Positions 7,058 through 13,247 of a DNA stretch of 18,444 nucleotides are shown piece after piece. The first letter of the stretch is position 1, and each line of letters starts with the position of its first letter. The stretch lies in NCBI GenBank assembly GCA_945828175.1, contig CALZQD010000004.1, positions 1 to 18,444 on the forward strand, in the 5' to 3' direction. The notes under the pieces are model-generated. The model ran no database searches. It had not been told where the DNA came from and was given only the letters and a program-made list of their open reading frames with translations. The translations under genes and the position numbers were made by a program. The DNA is from an uncultured Bacteroidales bacterium. Its GTDB lineage: Bacteria > Bacteroidota > Bacteroidia > Bacteroidales > Muribaculaceae.

Positions 7058-7924
7058 ATGGCTAAGAAGAAACAGAATTCGACATATCAGCGGCGGCGCG
7101 CTCGGCGCAAGCCCTCGCGCCGCTTGCCCGACATCAAGACTTTTTTCGCCGCTGTCGTGGCTGCCGTGCTGATTTTCACGGCATGGAAGCTCATGGCGGC
7201 CGACGAAGGCCGGCCTCTCGACGGCAACGCCGACTTGACTGTCGTGGCATTCGATGACAGCGACATCGACTCTGATATCTACCGCTACGAGGGCTTCACA
7301 GTCTCATACAACCGCAACCTCCACGTTCCCAATTATGTAGTATGGGAACTCACGTCCGACGAGACCTACGGCGACGTAAAGCGTCCGTCGAAATTCACCG
7401 TCGACCCGGCCGTCGACGGCAGCGCCACGCCCGACGACTACCGCAACAGCGGCTTCGACCGCGGCCACATGGCCCCCGCCGCCGACATGAAATGGAGCGA
7501 AGCCGCGATGACCGCCTCGCATTATATGACCAACATCGCCCCGCAGCGCCACACGCTCAACGGCGGCCCGTGGTCGACCCTCGAGAACAACTGCCGCGCA
7601 TGGGCGCGTCGCGACAGCGTCATCGTAATCGTCTGCGGCCCGGTGCTCACCGACCGCCTCACCGAGACCATCGGCGACAGCCATGTCATCGTGCCCGAGC
7701 GCTATTTCAAGGTCGTCCTCGCCCCCTACTCTAAGCCTCCGCGCGGCATCGGCTTCGTGATGCCCAACGGCGACGTCCCCGGCGGCGTGCAGACGACAGC
7801 CATGAGCATCGACGACGTCGAGGCAATCACGGGTCTCGATTTCTTCACCAACCTCCCCGACAGCATCGAGGCCGAAGTCGAATCACAGAACCGCTACCAG
7901 ACCTGGCAGCGCAAAAAACGTTGA
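7058..7924 (+). CDS. DNA/RNA non-specific endonuclease, membrane-anchored
   Basis: A 288-residue member of the NUC1/EndoG (beta-beta-alpha-metal) nuclease family. A basic N-terminus (KKK...RRRARRKPSRR) is followed by one hydrophobic helix at about 28-46, which should act as an inner-membrane anchor with the nuclease domain outside the cytoplasm. The catalytic DRGH is at 134-137 in SGFDRGHMAPAAD. N159 in TNIAPQ and the LNGGPWSTLE segment (167-176) provide the metal-binding region. It hydrolyses DNA and RNA without sequence preference, perhaps for nucleic acid scavenging. It is co-directional with mnmE, whose start is five bases after this stop. Codon use is strongly GC-rich, like mnmE and unlike the genes to its left. 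Confidence 0.9.
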   Translation: MAKKKQNSTYQRRRARRKPSRRLPDIKTFFAAVVAAVLIFTAWKLMAADEGRPLDGNADLTVVAFDDSDIDSDIYRYEGFTVSYNRNLHVPNYVVWELTSDETYGDVKRPSKFTVDPAVDGSATPDDYRNSGFDRGHMAPAADMKWSEAAMTASHYMTNIAPQRHTLNGGPWSTLENNCRAWARRDSVIVIVCGPVLTDRLTETIGDSHVIVPERYFKVVLAPYSKPPRGIGFVMPNGDVPGGVQTTAMSIDDVEAITGLDFFTNLPDSIEAEVESQNRYQTWQRKKR

Positions 7925-7929
7925 CCGTC

Positions 7930-9345
7930 ATGCAGCAGCACATCGATAACGACACCATCTGCGCCATCTCGACTCCGCCGGGCGTCGGCGGCATAGCCGT
8001 CATACGCCTCAGCGGTCCGCGAGCAATCGCCATAGCCGACAGCATCTGGCGCGGCAAAGCCCTCGCCGACACCCCGGGCTACCGATGCCGCCTCGGCGAC
8101 ATCACCGACGCCGACGGCAACATCCTCGACAACTGTGTCGCCACAGTCTTCCGCGGGCCGCACTCGTTCACGGGCGAAGACACCGTCGAATTCGCCGTCC
8201 ACGGCTCGCGCTATATCCAGCGCGCCCTGCTCGACACTCTCATCAGCCGCAGCGCACGCCTCGCCGAAGCCGGCGAATACACCCGCCGCGCCTTTGCCGC
8301 CGGACACCTCGACCTCGCCCAAGCCGAAGCCGTCGCCGACGTCATTGCGTCAAACTCGCGAGCAGCCCACCGTCTGGCAATCAAACAGATGCGCGGCAGC
8401 TTCTCGCAACGCCTCGACAGCCTACGCGGCCGCCTCATCGAACTCGCTTCGCTGCTCGAACTCGAGCTCGATTTTTCAGAAGAAGAAGTCGAATTCGCCT
8501 CACGCAACAGCCTACGACAGCTCGCCGTCGAGATTCACAGCGAAGTCAGCCGGCTCGCCGACTCATTCGCCTCAGGCCTAGCCATCAAAGACGGCATACC
8601 CGTAGCCATCGTCGGCGCCACCAACGCCGGCAAATCGTCGCTGCTCAATGCTCTCGTCGGCGATAACCGCGCCATAGTCAGCGATATACATGGCACAACC
8701 CGCGACACCATCGAAGAGACAATCGAGCTCGGCGACTATCACTTCCGCTTCATCGACACCGCCGGCCTGCGCCACACCGACGACGCCATCGAGCAGATTG
8801 GCATCGAGCGCTCGCGTCAGGCCATCGACCGCGCCGTCATCGTCATCCTCGTCATCGACCCCGCTGCGCCCGTCGACCCCGACATCCTCACCGCCGCCTC
8901 GGCGCCGCTCAGCGCCCTGCCCCGCCCCGGCTACCTCATCGCCATGATAAACAAAAGCGACAGCGCCACACGCGGCCAACTCGCCGCCGCAGCCGCCGCG
9001 TTCGACAAATACGGCGATTCGCCCAACTTCCACACACTCAACGCCTCAGCCCTCACCGGCCAAGGCATCGACAGGCTGCGGCAGCTCCTCGTCGACATAG
9101 CCCGACGCGAAGAAGGCAGCGCCGACGAAGGCCTCCTCGTCACCAACCTACGCCATGCACAGTCACTGCGCGCCGCCGCCGACTCCACCGCCCGCGTCAT
9201 CACCGGCCTCGACGCCAACCTCTCCGGCGACCTCATCGCCCAAGACCTCCGCCAGACCATCCACCACCTCTCCGCCATCACCGGCGCCATCACCACCACC
9301 GACATCCTCTCCACTATTTTTTCGAGGTTTTGCATCGGCAAGTAA
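7930..9345 (+). CDS. mnmE: tRNA uridine-5-carboxymethylaminomethyl synthesis GTPase MnmE
   Basis: A 471-residue MnmE (TrmE), which with MnmG modifies the wobble uridine of several tRNAs using a folate-derived C1 unit. The N-terminal domain has DTICAISTPPGVGGIAVIRL and AGEYTRRAFAAGHLDLAQAE. The inserted G domain has P-loop GATNAGKS (229-236), DIHGTTRD (252-259), DTAGLR (276-281) and NKSD (341-344). The protein ends in FCIGK, including the conserved Cys. ATG 7930 is preferred to an in-frame TTG at 7921 because only the ATG start avoids overlapping the previous stop and gives the usual N-terminus. The last 30 bases are notably AT-richer than the rest; see the finding on the 3' end. Confidence 0.97.
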   Translation: MQQHIDNDTICAISTPPGVGGIAVIRLSGPRAIAIADSIWRGKALADTPGYRCRLGDITDADGNILDNCVATVFRGPHSFTGEDTVEFAVHGSRYIQRALLDTLISRSARLAEAGEYTRRAFAAGHLDLAQAEAVADVIASNSRAAHRLAIKQMRGSFSQRLDSLRGRLIELASLLELELDFSEEEVEFASRNSLRQLAVEIHSEVSRLADSFASGLAIKDGIPVAIVGATNAGKSSLLNALVGDNRAIVSDIHGTTRDTIEETIELGDYHFRFIDTAGLRHTDDAIEQIGIERSRQAIDRAVIVILVIDPAAPVDPDILTAASAPLSALPRPGYLIAMINKSDSATRGQLAAAAAAFDKYGDSPNFHTLNASALTGQGIDRLRQLLVDIARREEGSADEGLLVTNLRHAQSLRAAADSTARVITGLDANLSGDLIAQDLRQTIHHLSAITGAITTTDILSTIFSRFCIGK

Positions 9346-9412
9346 TTGGCAGTTATGCACAAGCCCCTAATGTCTTTTTGCGCTTGTACGATTACTTTTC
9401 ATGTTTATTCGT

Positions 9413-9420
9413 TATTTTTG
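9413..9420 (+). promoter_or_regulatory. -7 promoter box for the DUF2075 gene
   Basis: TATTTTTG fits TAnnTTTG, 99 bases before the DUF2075 start and 45 bases before the small ORF at 9466. No well-spaced -33 TTTG is visible. The surrounding 174 bases (9346-9519) are otherwise AT-rich non-coding sequence. Confidence 0.5.
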
Positions 9421-9465
9421 CAAATAACTTTCCCCAATAGCTAATAAATAGCGGTATTGATAATT

Positions 9466-9516
9466 ATGGTTAAATTATCTTCAGAAGAATACAATATCGC
9501 AGCAGATCCGAAGTAA
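9466..9516 (+). CDS. possible 16-codon leader ORF or gene remnant
   Basis: ATG at 9466 opens a 16-codon frame (MVKLSSEEYNIAADPK) that stops at 9514-9516, three bases before the ATG of the DUF2075 gene. The acidic, non-repetitive composition looks like the start of a real protein. It could be a leader peptide coupled to the downstream gene, or the remains of a truncated neighbour. There is no evidence that it is translated. Confidence 0.3.
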   Translation: MVKLSSEEYNIAADPK

Positions 9517-9519
9517 GAC

Positions 9520-11655
9520 ATGGCTATAAAAAGATCTAATAGATGTTTATTTCACTCCGGTTTCAAAGAATTCATTGAAGCTGATCAATTTTCTATTTTA
9601 GGACGGATCCACGATGCGTTTCACGGACAGGCATTGACAAGCACCGACGAAGCCTGGTTGGGCGAGATACAGCTTTTACAGCAAGCTCTAAGTCCATGGA
9701 AAAATGAGGAAGCCGAGATTATATTTGAATACGATATACCTCGTCTGGGAAAACGAATCGATGTCGTTTTACTTTTGAGAGGGCTTATTTTCTGCCTCGA
9801 ATTCAAGGTCGGTCAGAAAGATGCATTGCAGTCTGACGTCGAGCAAGTGATGGATTATGCTCTTGACCTAAAGAACTTTCATCGTTATAGCCACGATCAT
9901 ATTATTGTGCCAATTTTGATTCCAACCAATCACAAATCTACATCAAGCACTTTCACCCCTTCTATTTATAATGATTTTATTTTCAATCCTCTTATTACCG
10001 GCGCAACAGGATTGCAGGATCTAATCCAAAAAGTTTTGTTGCATGCCAATGCTAACACTGCAGGGACAATAAAAGATTGGATTATCAGCCCATACACCCC
10101 TACCCCAACAATTATTGAGGCGGCCCGTTCTCTATATGAAAACCATTCGGTAGAAAATATAATTCGACATGAGGCAGATAATGTAACTACCGACGCCACT
10201 ATCGCAAATGTCCTTGAAGTAATTAATCGTTCCAAGAGAAATAGAGAAAAAAGCATCTGTTTCGTTACCGGTGTCCCCGGTGCAGGAAAAACATTAGTCG
10301 GGCTTGATGTCGCAGTCAAACAATCTTACCAAGCTGATGGAACTTTCAATGTGGATGATGGAGCTGTATATCTTTCTGGAAACGGGCCCCTTGTGGCAGT
10401 TTTAACAGAAGCTCTTGCGCGCGATAACTATGCAAAATCAAAAGAGAAAGGAGAGGACAAAAAACTTTCAGATTCACGTCGCGAAGTAAGCAAATTCATA
10501 CAAATAATCCATCGCTATAGAGATAATATGCTTGCTAAAATCAAGGATCCGATCATAAACGGCAACCTTGAAATAGATCCTGACAAAGCTGTAAAATTGC
10601 ACCAAAGCGGCTATGGAGAGGTTGAACACGTCGCTATATTTGACGAAGCGCAACGAGCATGGACCCACGAACGTATTGCCAATTACCTAAAACGAGGCGG
10701 CACATATGGTAACAAGCTCAAGGTGGATAATTTCCCCATGTCTGAGGCTGCATTTTTAATTTGGTCTCTTGACCGGCGAGAAGATTGGGCAACAATCGTC
10801 TGCCTTATCGGAGGCGGACAAGAAATAAACACAGGCGAAGCCGGTATATCAGAATGGATTGCGGCCCTCAATGATCGATTCCCGCATTGGAAGGTCTACA
10901 TCTCAAACAAACTGACTGAACCAGAATATGCCGAAGGCAAGGTTAACGAACTCCTTGACCACAATCATAATGTGATATTTTCAGATAAGCTACATCTCGG
11001 TGTTAGTCTACGATCATTTAGAGCTGAAAGACTCTCGGCGTTCGTTCATGCCATGTTGTCTTTTAATCCGGATGCAAAAGCGCTATATACAAACGTCGTA
11101 AGTCACGGTTACCCGATAGTGCTGACAAGAAGTATGGATAAAGCACGCGATTGGCTCAGAAAACAAGCGAGAGGCACACAGCAAACCGGCATTCTTATTT
11201 CAAAAGTTTCTGCCCGTTTTAAACCTTTGGCAGTTCATGTCCTACCTCAAAGCGAGGATAATGCCGTACACTGGTTCCTCGAAGATAAAACCGATGTTCG
11301 TTCATCTAACTATCTCGAAGAAGCAGCTACAGAAATACAAGTTCAGGGGCTTGAGGTTGACTTCGCCTGCGTGTTATGGGATGCAGACATGCGCTGCGAC
11401 AATGGTAAATGGACCTTTTGGAAATTCAACGGCAAGACCCAGTGGATTCCTGAAAAGAATAACGAGACACAGAAATACATGCTCAATGCCTACCGCGTGT
11501 TGCTGACGAGGGCACGGCAAGGCATAATAATCTGCGTACCTGAGGGAAACGATAAGACAACTCCCGAAGGGTTCCCAGAAGATCACACCCGCCTCCCCTC
11601 ATATTACAACTCCACCTACAACTATTTCAAAAAAATAGGGATAACCGAAATTTAA
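9520..11655 (+). CDS. DUF2075 helicase with N-terminal PD-(D/E)XK-like domain
   Basis: A 711-residue protein. Residues about 60-130 contain a likely PD-(D/E)XK nuclease core: FEYDIPRLGKRIDVVLLLRG then FCLEFKVG, with D81 and E94-x-K96 as the putative catalytic set. Residues about 245-700 are a DUF2075 superfamily-1-like helicase: Walker A GVPGAGKT (251-258), Walker B FDEAQ (374-378), IQVQGLEVD (606-614) and VLLTRARQG (660-668). The helicase is of the type shared with Schlafen proteins. A nuclease-helicase fusion could act in DNA repair or phage defence, but no partner defence gene is adjacent. Composition is AT-rich between two GC-rich blocks, and it directly follows mnmE, which suggests acquisition. 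ATG 9520 is the first start after the small upstream ORF. Confidence 0.85.
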   Translation: MAIKRSNRCLFHSGFKEFIEADQFSILGRIHDAFHGQALTSTDEAWLGEIQLLQQALSPWKNEEAEIIFEYDIPRLGKRIDVVLLLRGLIFCLEFKVGQKDALQSDVEQVMDYALDLKNFHRYSHDHIIVPILIPTNHKSTSSTFTPSIYNDFIFNPLITGATGLQDLIQKVLLHANANTAGTIKDWIISPYTPTPTIIEAARSLYENHSVENIIRHEADNVTTDATIANVLEVINRSKRNREKSICFVTGVPGAGKTLVGLDVAVKQSYQADGTFNVDDGAVYLSGNGPLVAVLTEALARDNYAKSKEKGEDKKLSDSRREVSKFIQIIHRYRDNMLAKIKDPIINGNLEIDPDKAVKLHQSGYGEVEHVAIFDEAQRAWTHERIANYLKRGGTYGNKLKVDNFPMSEAAFLIWSLDRREDWATIVCLIGGGQEINTGEAGISEWIAALNDRFPHWKVYISNKLTEPEYAEGKVNELLDHNHNVIFSDKLHLGVSLRSFRAERLSAFVHAMLSFNPDAKALYTNVVSHGYPIVLTRSMDKARDWLRKQARGTQQTGILISKVSARFKPLAVHVLPQSEDNAVHWFLEDKTDVRSSNYLEEAATEIQVQGLEVDFACVLWDADMRCDNGKWTFWKFNGKTQWIPEKNNETQKYMLNAYRVLLTRARQGIIICVPEGNDKTTPEGFPEDHTRLPSYYNSTYNYFKKIGITEI

Positions 11656-11726
11656 ATTTTTACCATTTCAATCAGGTCAAATAGAGAGGCTGTTGCGTCG
11701 CCCCATCCCGTGCGCCGCGACCATAC
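11656..11726. other. short convergent intergenic gap
   Basis: The DUF2075 gene and the hydrolase gene converge here. GTCGC (11697-11701) and GCGAC (11717-11721) could pair across a 15-base loop, but there is no T-run and I do not call a terminator. Composition returns to the GC-rich host type within this gap. Confidence 0.4.
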
Positions 11727-12530
11727 TTAATTCGGCCTTATTTCGGTGAAGCGGGGGAAGGTTTGGCCGTTGCGGGTGATGCGTTCGAAGAACATACGCT
11801 CGGGTCGGACCCAGATGCCGCGATTGCCGTAAAGTGCCTGGTAGACAGTCATCCGTTCGAGTGTTTCGGAGTCTTTGGCTGAGGCAATGAGGCGGTATTC
11901 ATTGCCTTTGAAGTGCCTGAAACAGCGGTCGGTCAGCGGCTTGACGCGTGTTAGCATATCGGCGGCAAATGGCGCGAGAGTCGCGGCGACATTGTCGGCT
12001 GTCATTGTGTGAGGTCCGTCATAATCGACGGCTGTCGAGTAATATTTGCTGAAAACATCGCGGAAATGCGCCAATGTGTCGAGGCTGCCGAAGAAGCCGA
12101 CGACACGGTCGCGGTCAAAATCGCTGTAACAGTCAAACTGATGCTGCTCGACTTCGGTGTATTCGGCCACAAGCTCGGGCGTCACCTCGAACTCTTTCGC
12201 ACCGTCGCGCCGCGGCGACTTATATAAATGTTTGCCGATGCGCGGGCCGAGGAATTCGCTCATCTTGAAAAACGGGCTGACGAGTATGGCCGGAATGCCC
12301 GTCGGCCTGACCATCTGCTGACCAAAGAAAGCGCCGCAACTCGAGCCGATGATAAGGTCGGGCTTGTCAGAATCGCAGATATCGCGCACAAGCGTCAGTG
12401 CCTCAGCAGGATGCAGCGGCAGGTCGGGAGTGATGATTTCGGCCGTACCGTCGAGGCAGTCGCGCAGAGTCAGCGCAATCTCGCAGCTGCCGCTCGAGGT
12501 AAAACCGTGTAAAAACAATATCTTTTTCAT
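11727..12530 (-). CDS. YqiA/UPF0227-like alpha/beta hydrolase fused to DUF1653
   Basis: A 267-residue two-domain protein. Residues 1-195 are a small alpha/beta hydrolase of the YqiA/YcfP type: ILFLHGFTSSG (4-14), nucleophile elbow GSSCG (62-66, Ser64), a likely acid at D151 in GSLDTL and His174 in DGPHTM. Residues about 200-265 are a DUF1653 domain: FRHFKGNEYRL, SETLERMTVYQALYG, WVRPERMFF. The fusion is explicit because one frame covers both. Physiological substrates of YqiA-like esterases are not known. ATG 12530 overlaps the acetyltransferase stop as ATGA, implying translational coupling. A longer in-frame start to 12764 is rejected: that extension is the antisense-like shadow of the acetyltransferase gene and has no protein-like composition. 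Confidence 0.85.
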   Translation of the reverse strand: MKKILFLHGFTSSGSCEIALTLRDCLDGTAEIITPDLPLHPAEALTLVRDICDSDKPDLIIGSSCGAFFGQQMVRPTGIPAILVSPFFKMSEFLGPRIGKHLYKSPRRDGAKEFEVTPELVAEYTEVEQHQFDCYSDFDRDRVVGFFGSLDTLAHFRDVFSKYYSTAVDYDGPHTMTADNVAATLAPFAADMLTRVKPLTDRCFRHFKGNEYRLIASAKDSETLERMTVYQALYGNRGIWVRPERMFFERITRNGQTFPRFTEIRPN

Positions 12531-13042
12531 AGGCTGCGTTGAAAAGCTATTCGTGGAGTGCCGTCCTGGCAGTAGATGATGCCACAGCGCTTGAATCCCA
12601 AGCGCTCGACTGCATTGAGCATTGTCGCGTTGTCGGCGTGGGTGTCGAGCCGCAGATTTGAGATGCGTTGTGAGCAGAAATCGACGCACCGGGCCAGCAT
12701 ACCGCTGCGTTTGCCCGTTGAGCCCAGGCGGTGGATAGTGCCGTAAGGCTCGTCGTTGAGCCATCGACCGCCTTCAATCACCCCATACGTCGGGTCATCG
12801 CCGATGATAAAGGCGAAAGCCATCACAACCTCGCCATCGGCGTCGATGCCGATGAAGCAGGCGCCCCGCTCGATGTCTGCCAATACATGATCGCGCGAGG
12901 GGTAACCGTTGACCCACTGCGTCATATTCCCCTGCGAGCGCATAAAGCTCCGCGCCGCCTCATAAATGCCGAGAATCGCCTCGACATCTTCCACTCCTGC
13001 CTCGCGGATAGTAATTTCTGCAGTATTTCTACTTCCAGTCAT
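12527..13042 (-). CDS. GNAT-family N-acetyltransferase
   Basis: A 171-residue GNAT protein that would transfer an acetyl group from acetyl-CoA to an unknown amine. ITIREAGVEDVEAILGIYE opens the fold. The cofactor-binding segment is HRLGSTGKRSGMLARCVDFC (104-123), and LRLDTHADNATMLNAVERLG with FKRCGIIYC closes it (130-158). The Q/R-x-x-G-x-G/A loop appears as STGKRSGM. ATG 13042 is chosen because the -7 box at 13068-13075 puts the transcript start near 13061, so ATG 13060 would leave almost no leader. It is the first gene of a two-gene unit, coupled by an ATGA overlap to the hydrolase-DUF1653 gene. Confidence 0.88.
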   Translation of the reverse strand: MTGSRNTAEITIREAGVEDVEAILGIYEAARSFMRSQGNMTQWVNGYPSRDHVLADIERGACFIGIDADGEVVMAFAFIIGDDPTYGVIEGGRWLNDEPYGTIHRLGSTGKRSGMLARCVDFCSQRISNLRLDTHADNATMLNAVERLGFKRCGIIYCQDGTPRIAFQRSL

Positions 13043-13067
13043 AATCAAACGATGTATCATTCACTTA

Positions 13068-13075
13068 CAAAGATA
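13068..13075 (-). promoter_or_regulatory. -7 promoter box for the acetyltransferase-hydrolase unit
   Basis: On the minus strand this reads TATCTTTG. An ATTGG lies about 20 bases further upstream as a plausible -33 element. The transcript should start near 13061. Confidence 0.65.
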
Positions 13076-13169
13076 CGACAAATCTTCACCACGTCCAATT
13101 ATGAATAAAGCATAGGCCGGTAGGAAATACCTCGAAGAACCACTTTTATGCTTTGTTATAGGCGGAAAT

Positions 13170-13200
13170 GACAAAGGCGACCGGGAGGGTCGCCTTTGTC
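13170..13200 (-). terminator. hairpin terminator after the 794-residue secreted protein
   Basis: GACAAAGGCGACC (13170-13182) pairs perfectly with GGTCGCCTTTGTC (13188-13200) around a 5-base loop. On the minus strand it is followed by ATTTCC, only a weak U-tract. It lies 48 bases beyond the stop at 13248. It is probably a transcript end or 3' stabilising stem. Confidence 0.65.
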
Positions 13201-13216
13201 GGTTATTGTGGGGAGT

Positions 13217-13241
13217 GCAAGGGTTGAAACCCTTGCTCCAT
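13217..13241. repeat. REP-like palindrome, copy 1
   Basis: GCAAGGGTTGAAACCCTTGC (13217-13236) is a perfect 9-bp inverted repeat around GA, followed by TCCAT. A near copy lies at 18111-18135 with the same flank and with a compensatory change in the stem. Both lie in intergenic DNA next to a gene end, as expected of repetitive extragenic palindromes. Confidence 0.6.
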
Positions 13242-13247
13242 TGGTTT

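Noticed and set aside
7921..7929. TTG start for MnmE
   Set aside because: It overlaps the endonuclease stop; ATG 7930 gives the conserved N-terminus.
7304..9362. Many long open frames on both strands inside the endonuclease and mnmE genes
   Set aside because: They arise because stops are rare in very GC-rich coding DNA; their products are Arg/Pro/Ser- or Gly/Val-rich and match no family, while the endonuclease and MnmE frames have full motifs.
12231..12242. TTTGCCGATGCG, resembling the reverse complement of the mnmE 3' end (GCATCGGCAA), as a second attachment site
   Set aside because: It lies inside the hydrolase coding sequence, encodes the R-I-G-K segment, is inverted relative to mnmE and matches over only about ten bases; chance is likely.
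12531..12764. In-frame N-terminal extension of the hydrolase to position 12764
   Set aside because: It overlaps the acetyltransferase gene on the same strand in another frame, is Arg/Pro/His-rich, and the alternative start MKKILFLHGF is a perfect family N-terminus with an ATGA overlap.
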